Shown piece by piece: positions 27,579-38,099 of a DNA stretch of 64,000 nt. A program made the position numbers and the translations under genes. The stretch covers positions 682,001 through 746,000 of the forward strand of contig CAVTWH010000007.1 in the NCBI GenBank assembly GCA_963738365.1, written 5' to 3'. The stretch is from CAVTWH01 sp963738365. GTDB lineage: Bacteria; Actinomycetota; Actinomycetes; Mycobacteriales; Micromonosporaceae. How positions within the stretch are numbered: position 1 is the first letter of the stretch; the number at the start of each line of letters is the position of its first letter. The notes under the pieces are model-generated. The model did no database searches. It had not been told where the DNA came from and was given only the letters and a program-made list of their open reading frames with translations.

Positions 27579-29362
27579 TCAGCCGGCCCGCCACAGCCAG
27601 ACGTCGTCGACCCGCTGCGGCGGGCCGAACAGCTCGGTGGCCAACCGCAGCAGCAGGTCGTGCCGGGCCGTCCAGCGGATGCCGGCGCCGCCGTCGCCGA
27701 GCACCACCACCTGGGCGTGCCAGTAGGCCAGGTCGACGCGGGCCTGCGAGCGGTCGGCGTCGGTGACGGCGTGGTCGCTGCCCTTGAGCGCCGCGTCGTT
27801 GAGGATCCGCGCGGTGGGCCGCAGGTCCGGACCCACCTGGCTGCGGCCGTCCGGGCCGGGGCCGAGGAAGAAGCCCTGCGGGATGGCGAAGTCGAAGTGC
27901 GCGGCGGCCTGCCAGCGCTGCCCGTCCGGCAGGGTGTCCAGGGTCGGCGGCACGGCCACCAGGGTGCCGCCGGGGCTGACGTAGCGCCGGTAGTCGCCGG
28001 AGGCGAAGAAGCGCGGGACCGGTGCCCGGTCGATGACCTGCAACGGCAGCGGCAGCAGCGGTACCAGCGCCACCGCGAAGGCGGCCAGCCAGCACCGGCG
28101 GGTCCGGGCGGCGGGCAGCTCCAGCACCCGGTCCAGGGCCACCGCCAGCAGCAGCCCGGCGACCGGGATGACGATGAGGGCGAACCGGGCCGGTAGCGCC
28201 GTGTCGAACAGCGGCAGCTTCCACAGCAGCGCGAACGGCATCGGGACCGCGGTACGCCCGCCCCACCAGCGCAGGTACGGCCCGAGCGAGAGCACCGCGA
28301 AGACCAGCCCGGTGATCCCCAGCGGCCGGATCCAGGAGCAGCGGCGCAGCAGCAGGGAGCAGCCTACGAGGAGGATCAGCGCGGCCGGCCCGAAGAACGT
28401 GGTCTCCTCGGTGTAGTTGGGCGCCAGCTTCATCCACAGCCCGGCCAGCCGGGCCAGGCTGTCGTACGGGTAGGCGCCGTAGGCGGCCAGATCCTCGGCG
28501 TGTACCCGCTGGTCGAAGCCGATCCCGTGGTAGCGCTGCGGGCCGGCGAACTTAGCTACAGCGGGTACGCCAGCAGCGACCACGGTGACCCGGCGGTGGC
28601 GGTGATGCCGCGGGCGAACGTCGGGGCGAGCGCCCGGGCGGCCGGTCGGTTCTGCACCGCCCAGCCGGCGACGAAGATGGCCAGCGCACCGGCGATGAAG
28701 AAGGTCAGCTCGGCGCCGATGGTGAACTCCGCCGCCACCAGCAGCCCGAGCAGTACGCCCCGTCCCGCCACGGGCCGGCGGGATCGGGCCAGCGGCAACG
28801 TGCGCCAGGCGATGAACGGGACCAGGAACTGGCCGGTGAAGTTGAGGTGGCGTTGGCATGCGAGACGATGCCGGGCGCGAAGCCGCAGAACAGCGCGCCC
28901 AGCGATCGCCGCCGCCCGGGTCCGGGTGACGTGCCGGTAGAGCACGAGATACCAGGCGAACGGGCTGAGCGCCAGGTTGACGGTGAGCACCATCAGGAAC
29001 GCCACTGACGGCCCGAACAGCAGCGTGACCGGGGCAAGATGGTGCCGACCAGCACCATCGAGGTGTTCACCGCGAGGTTGGCGCCGAGCGGGTAGTTGAG
29101 CAGCGTGGTCCACGAGCGGGTTGGTGGCGTGGGTCACCGCGTGCGCCTGGAACGCCAGCAGCCACTCGAACAGCGCCTGGTCGCCCCGGTTGTGCGCGAC
29201 CGCCCGGCCGTTCGGGTCCAGCCACAGGCCGATGGTCAGCTAGACCGCGCCGGCCAGGCAGACCAGCGCGACCAGCGCGTCCGCGCGACGCCGGCCCGGG
29301 TCGCCGCCGGCTCGCGTCGGCGGCCGGCTCGGGCGGGCGCCACGCGGCGCGGCGATGGACAC
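27579..29362 (-). CDS. GT-C-like membrane glycosyltransferase, frameshifted, with an in-frame TAG
   Basis: About 590 residues if repaired. The N-terminus (SIAAPRGARPSRPPTRAGG, then ADALVALVCLAGAV) begins at GTG 29362 after a -10 box TACCGT. Several membrane segments follow (LLFGPSVAFLMVLTVNLALS, PFAWYLVLYRHV, GVLLGLLVAAEFTIGAEL, LILLVGCSLLLRR). The sequence HANAHLNFTGQFLVPF is lost to an indel but recoverable. The C-terminal 150 residues are soluble and intact from about 28547. An amber TAG at 29240-29242 sits where Trp is expected. At least three frame changes (28550, 28850-28900, 29040-29120) break it. It could be a real pseudogene; the errors resemble those in nearby essential genes, so I favour sequence error. 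Confidence 0.6.
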
Positions 29363-29368
29363 GATCGG

Positions 29369-29374
29369 ACGGTA
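29369..29374 (-). promoter_or_regulatory. -10 element of a likely leaderless promoter
   Basis: TACCGT on the minus strand, six bases before the GTG at 29362. Confidence 0.35.
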
Positions 29375-29432
29375 CCCAACGCGTCGGGCGCCCATGCCCA
29401 ACCGGCGTGCCGGCTCAGGCCGCCGGTGGCGC

Positions 29433-30311
29433 TCAGCGCAGCGCCGACTCCAGGTCGGCGTGGGTGTAACTGGAAGCCGGCCTGGCCGGCAGCACGGGGC
29501 CGTACCCGCAGGCTGGCCAGCGCCTCGTCGGCGAACTCGCCGAGCCCCACGCGCAGCGCGAACCGGGGCGCCGGCAGCAGCGCCGGGCGGTGCAGCAGGC
29601 GCCCCAGGGTACGGGCGAACTCGCTGTTGCGGGCCGGCGCCGGCCCGCTGAGGTTCACCGGCCCGGCCACGTCGGCGGTCAGCAGGTACTCGATCGCGGC
29701 CAGCTCGTCGGGCAGCGAGATCCACGGCATCCACTGCCTGCCCCGAGCCGATCCGGCCGCCCAGCCCCAGCCGGAACAGCGGCAGCAGCGGCCCGAGCAG
29801 CCCGCCGCCCGGCCCCAGCACCAGCCCGGTACGCAGCTGCACGACGCGCACCCCGGCCGCGACGGCCGGGGCGGTGGCCGCCTCCCAGCGGCGACCAGAT
29901 CGGGGAAGAAGCCGGTACCGCCGGGTCGGCGTCCTCGGTGAGCTCCTCGTCGCCCCGGTCGCCGTAGTAGCCGACCGCCGAGGCGTTGAGCAGCACCGGC
30001 GGGCGGTGCTGGCGGCGGCCAGGGCCCGGGCCAGCGTGGCGGTGGGGCCGACCCGGCTGGCCACCAGGACCTGCCGGTACGCCGGTGTCCAGCGCTTGTC
30101 GGCGACCCCGACGCCGGCCAGGTTGATGACCGCGTCCGCGCCGTCCAGGACGGCCGGGTCCAGTGGCGCCGGCCGGGTGCCAGCGCACCTCGTCGTGCCC
30201 CGGCGGGTGCCCGCCGGACCAGCCGGCTGACGTCGTGCCCGTGGCTGCGCAGCTGCCGCGACGAGCGGCGGTACCGAGGAACCCGGACGCGCCGGCCATC
30301 ACGATCCGCAT
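29433..30311 (-). CDS. TIGR01777-family NAD(P)-dependent epimerase, frameshifted
   Basis: Extended short-chain dehydrogenase. The start MRIVMAGASGFLG carries the GxxGxxG nucleotide motif. NASAVGYYGDRGDEELTE holds the Tyr of the active-site region. PWISLPDELAAIEYLL, GPVNLSGPAPARNSEFARTL and LPAPRFALRVGLGEFADEAL are the family C-terminal blocks, ending near SYTHADLESALR. At least three frame changes interrupt it (near 29750, 29900 and 30180). The same gene lies beside sucB and lipB in mycobacteria, so its place is conserved. Its function there is unknown. Confidence 0.75.
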
Positions 30312-30388
30312 AGCCCCATCCTGCCCCAGGGCAGCGACCGGCGTCCCCGCCACGCGGAGACGCCCGGTAGCATTGCTGCTGCAGCTGG

Positions 30389-32297
30389 CTACAGGCCCAG
30401 TTCGCCCTCGAAGGCGCCGGTCTCCAGGCGCTCCTTGATGGTGGTCAGGAAGCGGGCCGCGTCGGCGCCGTCGACCAGCCGGTGGTCGTAGGACAGCGCC
30501 AGGTAGACCATCGAGCGCGGGACGATGACCTCGCCCAGCGCCGGGTCGGCCACCACTACGGCCCGCTTGACCACGGCACCGGTACCCAGGATGCCGACCT
30601 GCGGCTGGTTGATGATCGGGGTGTCGAACAGCGCGCCCCGGCTACCCGTGTTGGTCAGCGTGAAGGTACCGCCGGACAGCTCGTCCGGGCTGATCTTGTT
30701 GCTCCGGGTCCGGTCGGCCACGTCGGCGATCCGCCGGGCCAGGCCGGCCAGGTTGAGGTCCCCGGCGCTGCGGATGACCGGCACCACCAGGCCGCGCTCG
30801 GTGTCGACGGCCACGCCCAGGTGCTCGGCGTCGTGGTAGGTGACGGTGCCGCCGTCCAGGTCGATGGAGGCGTTCACCGACGGGTGTACCCGCAGCGCCT
30901 CGACCGCGGCGAGCGCGAAGAACGGCAGGAAGGACAGCTTCACGCCCTCCCGGCGGGCGAACTCCGCCTTGGCCGCGTCGCGCAGCTTGGCGATCCGGGT
31001 GACGTCGACCTCGACCACCGTGGTCAGCTGCGCCGACACCTGCAGCGACTCGACCATCCGCTTGGCGATGACGGTACGCATCCGGGACAGCTTCTCGGTG
31101 CGCCCGCGCAGCGGGCTGGGCTGCGCCTTCGCCGGAGCGGCCGCGGGCGCCGGGGCGGCGGCCGGTGCCGGGGGCGGCCGCGGCTGCCGCCGCTGCCTTC
31201 TGCCGCTCGGCCGCCTCCAGGACGTCCTGCCGGCGGATCCGTCCGCCGACCCCGGTGCCCTTGAGCGCGGACAGGTCGACGCCGTTCTCGGCGGCCAGCT
31301 TGCGGACCAGCGGCGTCACGTAGCCGATCTCGTCGCCGTTGATCGGCGCGCCGGCCGGGGCCGGTGTGGCCAGCGGCGCGGAAGCCTCGTCGGCGGCCGG
31401 CGGCTGCGCCCCCAGACGCTCGGCGTCCTGATAGGACGACGCACCCCCGCCGTTGCGACCTGCGTGGACTGGGCCGGCGCCGACTGAGCTGGCGCGGGCT
31501 GAGCCTGGGCCGGTGCGGGCTGGGGCTGCGCCGACTGGGCTGGCGCCGACTGGACTGGCGCCGGTTCGGCGGCTGCCGGCTGCGCGGCGGCTGGAGCAGG
31601 GGCGCCACCGGCCGACGCCGATGACGGCGAGCGGCGCGCCGACGGCGACCGTCTCGTCCTGCCGGACCCGGATCTCCAGGAGGGTACCGGCGGCCGGCGA
31701 CGGGATCTCGGTGTCCACCTTGTCGGTCGACACCTCCAGCAGCGGCTCGTCGGCCTCCACGGTGTCGCCGACGTTCTTCAGCCAGCGGGTGACGGTGCCT
31801 TCGGTGACGCTCTCGCCGAGCGCCGGCATGGCCACCACGGTGCCCTGTGCCTTGCCGGTCGGCGCGTCGCCACCGGCGGACGGCGCCTCGGCCGGCTGGC
31901 CGCCGTCGGAGGCGGGCGCCGGGGCGGACCCGGAGCCGCCGGCCGGGGCCTCGGTGTCCGGCTCCTTCTCGGTGGACGGGGCGTCCACCTCCGCCGACGG
32001 CTGGCTGTCCGGCACCGCCTCGGCCGGCTGCTGGCCGCCCGTACCCCCGGTGTCCTCGCCGTCCCCGGCGATCACCGCGAGTTCGCTGCCCACCTCGGCC
32101 ACCTCGTCGGCGGCCACGACGATCCGGCTCAGCACGCCGCTGGCGGGGGACGGGATCTCCGTGTCCACCTTGTCGGTGGAGACCTCCAGCAGCGGCTCGT
32201 CCGCCTCCACCCGGTCGCCTTCGTTCTTGAGCCAGCGGGTGACGGTACCCTCGGTGACGCTCTCACCCAGCCGCGGCATGGTGACCGATACCGGCAT
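30389..32297 (-). CDS. sucB: Dihydrolipoamide acyltransferase E2 (SucB/DlaT type), frameshifted
   Basis: Core subunit of a 2-oxoacid dehydrogenase complex. Two lipoyl domains, at residues 1-80 and about 155-230, each carry STDKVDTE with the lipoylated lysine. A Pro/Ala/Gln linker, the peripheral-subunit-binding domain (YVTPLVRKLAAENGVDLSAL, then GVGGRIRRQDVLEA) and the catalytic domain (TVIAKRMVESLQVSAQLT, DHRLVDGADAARFL with the HxxxDG site) follow. Frame changes lie in the linkers, near 31440-31612 and near 31180. About 636 residues. The lpdA gene 65 bases upstream on the same strand completes an E2-E3 unit, and LipA and LipB modify the lipoyl lysines. Confidence 0.92.
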
Positions 32298-32362
32298 CTG
32301 GTGTTACTCCTTATCTCGGGCGCGCGGCGCGACGGCGCCGCGCGTGGCAGGGCTCGCGCGGA

Positions 32363-33754
32363 TCAGCCGTGGACGTGCAGGGGCTTGCCGGCCAGGGCCA
32401 GGTGCGCCTCGCCCAGGGCCTCGGTCTGGGTGGGGTGCGCGTGGATGAACTGGGCCACCTCGGCAGGGTAGGCCTCCCAGTTGTAGATCAGCTGCGCCTC
32501 GCCGACCAGCTCACTGACCCGGTCGCCGACCATGTGCAGCCCGACCACGGGGCCGTCCTGCACGCTGACCAGCTTCACGAAGCCGGCGGTCTTGAGGATC
32601 TGGCTCTTGCCGTTGCCGGTCAGGTCGTAGGTGAACGTCTTCACCTGGTCGCCGTACTGCTCGCGGGCCTTCGCCTCGGTCAGCCCCATGGAGGCGACCT
32701 CGGGGGAGCAGTAGGTGACCCGGGGGATGCCGTTCTCGTCGATCACCGGCGGGTTCTTGCCGGCGATCTCCTCGGCCACGAAGATGCCCTGCTGGAAGCC
32801 GCGGTGGGCGAGCTGCAGGCCGGGCACGATGTCACCGACGGCGTAGACGTCCGGGACGCTGGTGCGCAGCCGCTCGTCGGTGAGGACGAAGCCGCGCTCC
32901 ATCTTCACGCCCTGCTCCTCATACCCGAGGCCGCTGGTCACCGGGCCGCGCCCGACCGCCACCAGGAGCAGCTCCGCCTCGAAGGTCTCGCCGCCCTGGA
33001 TGGTCACCCGGACGCCGGACTCGGTGCGCTCCACCCGCTCGAACGGCTTGCCGGTCTTGAACGCGATCCCGCGCTTGCGGAACGCCCGCTCCAGCGCCTT
33101 GGAGGACTGCTCGTCCTCCGGCGGCAGCAGCCGGGGCAGCGCCTCGATGATGGTCACCTCGGCGCCGAAGGACTTCCAGACGCTGGCGAACTCGCAGCCG
33201 ATCACCCCGCCGCCCAGCACCACCACGGAGGCGGGCACGTGGTCGAGGGTGAGCGCGTGCTCGGAGGCGATCACCCGGTCGCCGTCGATCTCCAGGCCGG
33301 GCAGCGTCTTCGAGTACGACCCGGTGGCCAACACCAGCTTGCGGCCGGTCACCCGCTCGCCGTTGACCTCGACGGTGGTCGGGCCGACCAGCCGGCCCTC
33401 GCCCTCGATCAGGGTCACCTTGTTCTGCCGGGCCAGCCCCTGCAGGCCCTTGAACAGCTTGGCGACCACGCCGTCCTTGTAGGCGTTGACGCCCTTCATG
33501 TCGATGCCGGCCAGGCTGGTCTGCACACCGAACTGCTCGCCCTCGCGGGCCAGGTCGGCCACCTCGGCGGCGTGCAGCAGCGCCTTGGTGGGGATGCAGC
33601 CGCGGTGCAGGCAGGTACCGCCGAACTTGTCCTTCTCGACCAGAGCGACGGACAGGCCCAGCTCGGTGGCGCGGAACGCGGTCGCGTACCCGCCACTGCC
33701 GCCACCCAGGATGACGACGTCGTAGGTGTTCGAGTCGGTGCTTCGGTCGCTCAC
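32363..33754 (-). CDS. lpdA: Dihydrolipoyl dehydrogenase (463 aa)
   Basis: Flavoprotein E3 that reoxidises dihydrolipoyl groups with NAD+. FAD-binding VVILGGGSGGYATAFRA, the redox disulfide GGTCLHRGCIPTK, NAD-binding VVVLGGGVIGCEFASVWK, DVYAVGDIVPGLQLAH, and the C-terminal His-Glu pair in HAHPTQTEALGEAHLAL are all intact. The frame is unbroken although the neighbouring sucB is damaged. It is probably the first gene of the lpdA-sucB unit. Confidence 0.96.
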   Translation of the reverse strand: MSDRSTDSNTYDVVILGGGSGGYATAFRATELGLSVALVEKDKFGGTCLHRGCIPTKALLHAAEVADLAREGEQFGVQTSLAGIDMKGVNAYKDGVVAKLFKGLQGLARQNKVTLIEGEGRLVGPTTVEVNGERVTGRKLVLATGSYSKTLPGLEIDGDRVIASEHALTLDHVPASVVVLGGGVIGCEFASVWKSFGAEVTIIEALPRLLPPEDEQSSKALERAFRKRGIAFKTGKPFERVERTESGVRVTIQGGETFEAELLLVAVGRGPVTSGLGYEEQGVKMERGFVLTDERLRTSVPDVYAVGDIVPGLQLAHRGFQQGIFVAEEIAGKNPPVIDENGIPRVTYCSPEVASMGLTEAKAREQYGDQVKTFTYDLTGNGKSQILKTAGFVKLVSVQDGPVVGLHMVGDRVSELVGEAQLIYNWEAYPAEVAQFIHAHPTQTEALGEAHLALAGKPLHVHG

Positions 33755-33958
33755 GTGATCTCCCGGGTGCGCCTATGGAGAAGTTCCGGGCACCGCACAC
33801 CGGACGGGGCAGTGCCGCCGCAAGCTATCTTGTCACTGTCCGTTGGGGCGTGCGATGCGAGGTCGGCAACACTTGCCCGGGTGGCGTACCCTGACGGCAC
33901 GCCGAGCCGGACCGGCGGTTCACACCCATGGGGACGCACTTCGCCGGAGGAGTCTGCG

Positions 33959-34276
33959 GTGGCCTTGTTTGGGCGACGTGGGCGGGCCAGCACCGCCGAC
34001 CGGCGGGATCGCGGCGCCGACGCCGAGCACCTGGAGCAGTTTGCCCGCTCGCGGGGTGGCGTCGAGGCATACCTGGAGCCGCGCACCACCGTGACGGAGA
34101 ACACGGTGATCCTCATCGCCGCCGACGGCGAGTGGACCCGTCGCCGGGTGTCCAGCCCGGTCGCCGCCCGGCAGTGGGCGCACCGGCTCGGAGTCCCGTT
34201 CTACGACGTTCACCTCACCGGCTATCCGCAGCGGATGCGCGACTACAACGCCCGCCGCAAGGCCGCCGACCGCTGA
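33959..34276 (+). CDS. Conserved small protein of unknown function (105 aa)
   Basis: GTG 33959 has a strong GGAGGAG six bases upstream. The N-terminus is basic (FGRRGRASTADRRDRG). The rest looks like a compact alpha-beta domain (GGVEAYLEPRTTVTENTVIL, DGEWTRRRVSSPVAARQWAH, RLGVPFYDVHLTGYPQRMRD). This pattern recurs among actinobacteria beside lpdA, but I know of no function. It is divergent from lpdA across 204 bases that hold both promoters. Confidence 0.75.
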   Translation: MALFGRRGRASTADRRDRGADAEHLEQFARSRGGVEAYLEPRTTVTENTVILIAADGEWTRRRVSSPVAARQWAHRLGVPFYDVHLTGYPQRMRDYNARRKAADR

Positions 34277-34301
34277 CCCGGGCGGCCCGCCCCGGGACGG
34301 C

Positions 34302-35117
34302 TCAGTCCCACCAGAACGACCAGGTGCCGGCGCCCACCAGGTGGCGGGCGTAGAGGTCGAAGTCCTCCGGCCCGAGCGCGATGTTGTCCGGGCAGAACGC
34401 GAAGTGTTCGGCGGCCACCCGCCGGGCGTGCTCCATGGTGGCCGGTGGCGCCGCCACCGCCAGCTCCATCGTGTCGAAGCCCAGCCCCACCAGGCGCGCC
34501 CCGAACCGCTCCTCCCAGGAGCGCACCACCACCGCCAGCTCGGCGGCGCCGGTGTGGTTGCAGGCACCGTCCCAGCCGATGGTGGCGATCGCGGCGCTGC
34601 CGCAGCCGGCCGGGACCACCCCCAGCAGGCCGTCGTGGAACACCTGGGCGCTGACCTCGGCAGCGTGCGCGTCGGCCGAGCCGTCCGAGGGGGGACCGGC
34701 GGAGGCCAGGCCGTCCCAGGTGGGTGGCAGGCCCAGCTCCACCACGGCGTCCCGCCAGGCGCCGGGCGCGGTCTCCAGCTCCTCGTCCACCGGGGTCGGC
34801 GCGGTCAGCGCCCGCCACAGCCCGGCCAGCACCTCCTCCGGCGCCAGCTCCGACGGGGGTACCGGATCCAGCTCGCCGTCGTGCCAGGGCGCCCACGGCT
34901 CGCCGTCCAGCGGCAGCAGTACCAGTGGCCACAGCGCGCTGCCGGCGCACCGGGCGTGCAGGTCGGCCCAGCGGGCCCCGGCGTCGGGTACCGGGTCGCT
35001 GGTCACCCAGAGCACCGGCGCGCCGTCGTCGCCGTCGCGCAGCGGAGCGACGTACCTGCCGGGTGGTAGGACGCCCGGTTCGGTCAGTGCCGGGGGCAGC
35101 TGCCAGGTGCTGGCCAT
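34302..35117 (-). CDS. DUF4253 domain protein (271 aa)
   Basis: Soluble protein with the DUF4253 C-terminal domain (ELAVVVRSWEERFGARLVGL, GFDTMELAVAAPPAT, EHARRVAAEHFAFCPDNI, ending GAGTWSFWWD). The N-terminal half is acidic and proline-rich. DUF4253 relatives occur in actinomycete and some immunity-protein settings; role unknown. The ATG at 35117 follows a GGGGG-rich stretch. It is 26 bases downstream of pepA on the same strand. Confidence 0.75.
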   Translation of the reverse strand: MASTWQLPPALTEPGVLPPGRYVAPLRDGDDGAPVLWVTSDPVPDAGARWADLHARCAGSALWPLVLLPLDGEPWAPWHDGELDPVPPSELAPEEVLAGLWRALTAPTPVDEELETAPGAWRDAVVELGLPPTWDGLASAGPPSDGSADAHAAEVSAQVFHDGLLGVVPAGCGSAAIATIGWDGACNHTGAAELAVVVRSWEERFGARLVGLGFDTMELAVAAPPATMEHARRVAAEHFAFCPDNIALGPEDFDLYARHLVGAGTWSFWWD

Positions 35118-35143
35118 GCCCCCATCCTGGCACTGCCCGGCCG

Positions 35144-36685
35144 TCATCCGGCGGCGATCGCCTCCACCAGGGCCAGCAGGGTGCGGACCGGCACCCCGGT
35201 GCCACCCTTGGTCCAGTAGCCGGTCGGCTCGCCCGCGTGGTAGGCCGGCCCGGCCACGTCGAGGTGCGCCCACTCCACCCCGTCGGTGACGAACTCGGCC
35301 AGGAAGACGCCGCCCTGCAGCATGTGTCCGGCGCGATCCATCCCCGCGTTGACCTGGGAGATGTCGGCCACCTCGGAGTCCATGCCCTTGCGCACGTCGT
35401 CCGGCAGCGGCATCGGCCAGGCCGGCTCGCCGACCGCCGCGCCGGCCGCCTTCACCAGCGCACAGGCCGCCTCGCTGCCCATCACCCCGGCCACCCGCTT
35501 GCCCAGGGCGATCACCTGGCCGCCGGTCAGGGTGGACGTCTCGAACAGGTAGTCCGGGGACTCCTCGCAGGCCCGGGCGATGGCGTCGCCGAGGATCATG
35601 CGCCCTTCGGCGTCGGTGTTGAGCACCTCGACCCGCTTGCCGTTGCGCATGGTCACCACGTCACCCGGCCGGTACGCGGTGCCCGAGGGCATGTTCTCGA
35701 CCATCGGTACCCACGCCGTCACGGCCACCGGGGGGCGCAGCGCGGCGACGGCGAGCATGGTGGCGGCCACCGCCGCCGCGCCGGCCATGTCCGACTTCAT
35801 CTCCCACATGCCGTGTGCCGGCTTGATGGACAGCCCGCCGGTGTCGAAGGTGACCCCCTTGCCCACCAGCGCCACGGTGCGCCCGGCCCCGCCCTCCGGG
35901 GTGTACCCGATGCGCACCAGCCGCGGCGGCGCCGCCGAACCCTGGCCGACGGCGGTGATGCCGCCGAAGCCCTCGTCCCGCAGCCGCTGCTCGTCCCACA
36001 CCTCGACGGCCAGGCCGGCGCCCTGCGCGGCGGTGGCCACGGCGGCGGCGAAGTCCGGTGGGCGCAGGTCGTTCGGGGGGGTGTTCACCCAGTCCCGGGT
36101 CTGCGCCACGGCGCCGGCCACGGTGGCCACCCGGCGCACCTCGTCGGCCAGCCCGTCCGCCCCGACGTCCGGCACGTGCACCAGCACCCGCCCGACCGGC
36201 GCGCGGCGCACCGGCGTCGACTTGTACCCGGCGAACCGGTACCCGCCCAGCAGCGCTCCCTCGGCGACCGCGCGGACCGCCGCCGCCTCCCCGCCCGGCA
36301 CCTCGGCCACCGGCAGCGCCACCGCCACCGACCCGGCGCCGGCCAGCGCCCGGACGGCCGACCCGGCGGCCCGGCGCAGCGTCTCGTCGTCCGGCATCGC
36401 CCCGGCCGGCTCGGCGCCCAGCCCCACCGCGGCCACCACCGGCGCCGTGACGGTACCGAGGGTGGCCAGCTTGGTGACCTCGCCCACCGCGCCGGAGGCG
36501 CCGAGCAGCGTCAGCGTCTGCACCAGCGCCCCGTCGAAGGCCGCTGCGATGCTCTCCGCGCCGGCCGCCAGCAGCAGCTGCGCCGGCGCCTCGGGGTCCT
36601 GGCTGTACACCCCGATGACCAGGGCGTCCACGGCCAGTTCGGCGGGGTCGGAGTCGACGAGAGTGAGGTCGGCGATGGTGGCCAC
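35144..36685 (-). CDS. pepA: Leucyl aminopeptidase, M17 (513 aa)
   Basis: Cytoplasmic hexameric di-metal aminopeptidase releasing N-terminal residues. The C-terminal catalytic domain has VALVGKGVTFDTGGLSIKPA, MWEMKSDMAGAAAV, the signature EVLNTDAEGRMILGDA and HLDVAGPAYH. The N-terminal domain is typical. Length matches. It runs divergent from gcvT, as in mycobacteria. Confidence 0.95.
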   Translation of the reverse strand: MATIADLTLVDSDPAELAVDALVIGVYSQDPEAPAQLLLAAGAESIAAAFDGALVQTLTLLGASGAVGEVTKLATLGTVTAPVVAAVGLGAEPAGAMPDDETLRRAAGSAVRALAGAGSVAVALPVAEVPGGEAAAVRAVAEGALLGGYRFAGYKSTPVRRAPVGRVLVHVPDVGADGLADEVRRVATVAGAVAQTRDWVNTPPNDLRPPDFAAAVATAAQGAGLAVEVWDEQRLRDEGFGGITAVGQGSAAPPRLVRIGYTPEGGAGRTVALVGKGVTFDTGGLSIKPAHGMWEMKSDMAGAAAVAATMLAVAALRPPVAVTAWVPMVENMPSGTAYRPGDVVTMRNGKRVEVLNTDAEGRMILGDAIARACEESPDYLFETSTLTGGQVIALGKRVAGVMGSEAACALVKAAGAAVGEPAWPMPLPDDVRKGMDSEVADISQVNAGMDRAGHMLQGGVFLAEFVTDGVEWAHLDVAGPAYHAGEPTGYWTKGGTGVPVRTLLALVEAIAAG

Positions 36686-36879
36686 GCGGCAGGTGCTCCT
36701 TACCTAGAGTGCCCCGGCGCACCCCGCCGGCGGGTGGGTGCACGCCCGCCCCGGGCGTCCCCGGGGCGATGCTAGCTGGTGGCCTCCGGGCCGCCCGGCC
36801 CGATGTGCCGGCCCGACCGGTTGACCCGGCCGCGGGCACGCCATCGGGGTGGCTGGGCCGGTCCGCCCGGACGGGGCGG

Positions 36880-36885
36880 TAGGTT
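36880..36885 (+). promoter_or_regulatory. -10 element of a likely leaderless promoter
   Basis: TAGGTT ends seven bases before the ATG at 36893. Confidence 0.35.
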
Positions 36886-36892
36886 GCCAGCC

Positions 36893-38017
36893 ATGGACTC
36901 CGACGGTCGGGACCCCGGCGCCCTGCGCCGCTCCCCCCTGCACGACCGGCACGCCGCGCTGGGCGCCAAGTTCGCCGCCTTCGGCGGCTGGCAGATGCCC
37001 CTGGAGTACGCCGGCGGCGGGGTGCTCAAGGAGCACACGGCGGTACGCGAGGCGGTCGGCCTGTTCGACGTGTCCCACCTGGGCAAGGCGGACGTGGTCG
37101 GGCCGGGCGCCGCCGGGTACGTCAACCGCTGCCTCACCGCCGACCTGGACCGGATCGGGCCGGGCGCGGCCCAGTACACGCTGTGCTGCGACGATGCGAC
37201 CGGTGGCGTGCTGGACGACCTGATCGCCTACCGGTTCGCCGACGACCGGGTGTTCCTCATCCCCAACGCGGCCAACACCGCCGAGGTGGTACGCCGGCTC
37301 ACCGGCACGGCGCCGGACGGTGTCACCGTCACCGACCGGCACACCGACTTCGCCGTGCTGGCCGTGCAGGGGCCGGCGTCGGCGCGGGTGCTCGACGCGC
37401 TCGGGCTGCCCACCGGGCACCCGTACATGAGTTTCGCCCCGGCGCGGCTGGCCGGCGTCGAGCTCACCGTGTGCCGCACCGGCTACACCGGCGAGCACGG
37501 GTACGAGCTGGTCGTCCCGTGGGAGGCGGCCGGGGCGGCCTGGGACGCGCTGCTCGCCGCGGGTGGTCCGGTGGGCGTCCGGGCGTGCGGGCTGGCCGCC
37601 CGGGACACGCTGCGTACCGAGATGGGCTACCCGCTGCACGGGCAGGACCTGTCCCCGCAGATCACGCCGGTGCAGGCCCGGCTGGGCTGGGCGGTCGGCT
37701 GGAAGAAGCCGGCGTTCTGGGGCCGGGACGCGCTGCTGGCCGAGCGGGCCGCGGGTCCGGCCCGACTGCTGTGGGGCCTGGAGGCCAAGGACCGGGGCAT
37801 TCCCCGCCCGCACATGCGGGTGCTGCACGGTGACACCCCGGTCGGCGAGGTCACCAGCGGCACCTTCTCGCCCACCCGCCGCCTCGGCATCGCCCTGGCC
37901 CTCCTGGACACCGCCGCCCCGCTCGGCGAGGGTGACCTGGCCGCCCTGGACATCCGCGGCCGCCACACCCCCGTCACCATCGTCAAACCCCCCTTCGTCC
38001 TCCCGACCGTCCGTTGA
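36893..38017 (+). CDS. gcvT: Glycine cleavage system T protein (374 aa)
   Basis: Aminomethyltransferase moving the methylene group of glycine to tetrahydrofolate. Visible: LHDRHAALGAKFAAFGGWQM, GLFDVSHLGKADVVGPGA, CRTGYTGEHGYELVVP, AARDTLRTEMGYPLHGQD and the end TSGTFSPTRRLGIAL. It stands alone here; gcvH and gcvP are elsewhere. H protein is another lipoylated client of LipA and LipB. Confidence 0.95.
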   Translation: MDSDGRDPGALRRSPLHDRHAALGAKFAAFGGWQMPLEYAGGGVLKEHTAVREAVGLFDVSHLGKADVVGPGAAGYVNRCLTADLDRIGPGAAQYTLCCDDATGGVLDDLIAYRFADDRVFLIPNAANTAEVVRRLTGTAPDGVTVTDRHTDFAVLAVQGPASARVLDALGLPTGHPYMSFAPARLAGVELTVCRTGYTGEHGYELVVPWEAAGAAWDALLAAGGPVGVRACGLAARDTLRTEMGYPLHGQDLSPQITPVQARLGWAVGWKKPAFWGRDALLAERAAGPARLLWGLEAKDRGIPRPHMRVLHGDTPVGEVTSGTFSPTRRLGIALALLDTAAPLGEGDLAALDIRGRHTPVTIVKPPFVLPTVR

Positions 38018-38086
38018 GGGTCCGGGGTTCCGGCGCCCGGATGACCCCCGTAACCCCAAGGACTTCTGGCGCGGTGTGGAGGGCGG

Positions 38087-38092
38087 GATACT
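38087..38092 (+). promoter_or_regulatory. -10 element of a likely leaderless promoter
   Basis: GATACT ends seven bases before the GTG at 38100. Confidence 0.45.
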
Positions 38093-38099
38093 GCGGGGT

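Noticed and set aside
34277..34296. CCCGGG inverted pair as a terminator
   Set aside because: Only six bases, and such pairs are expected by chance at this GC.
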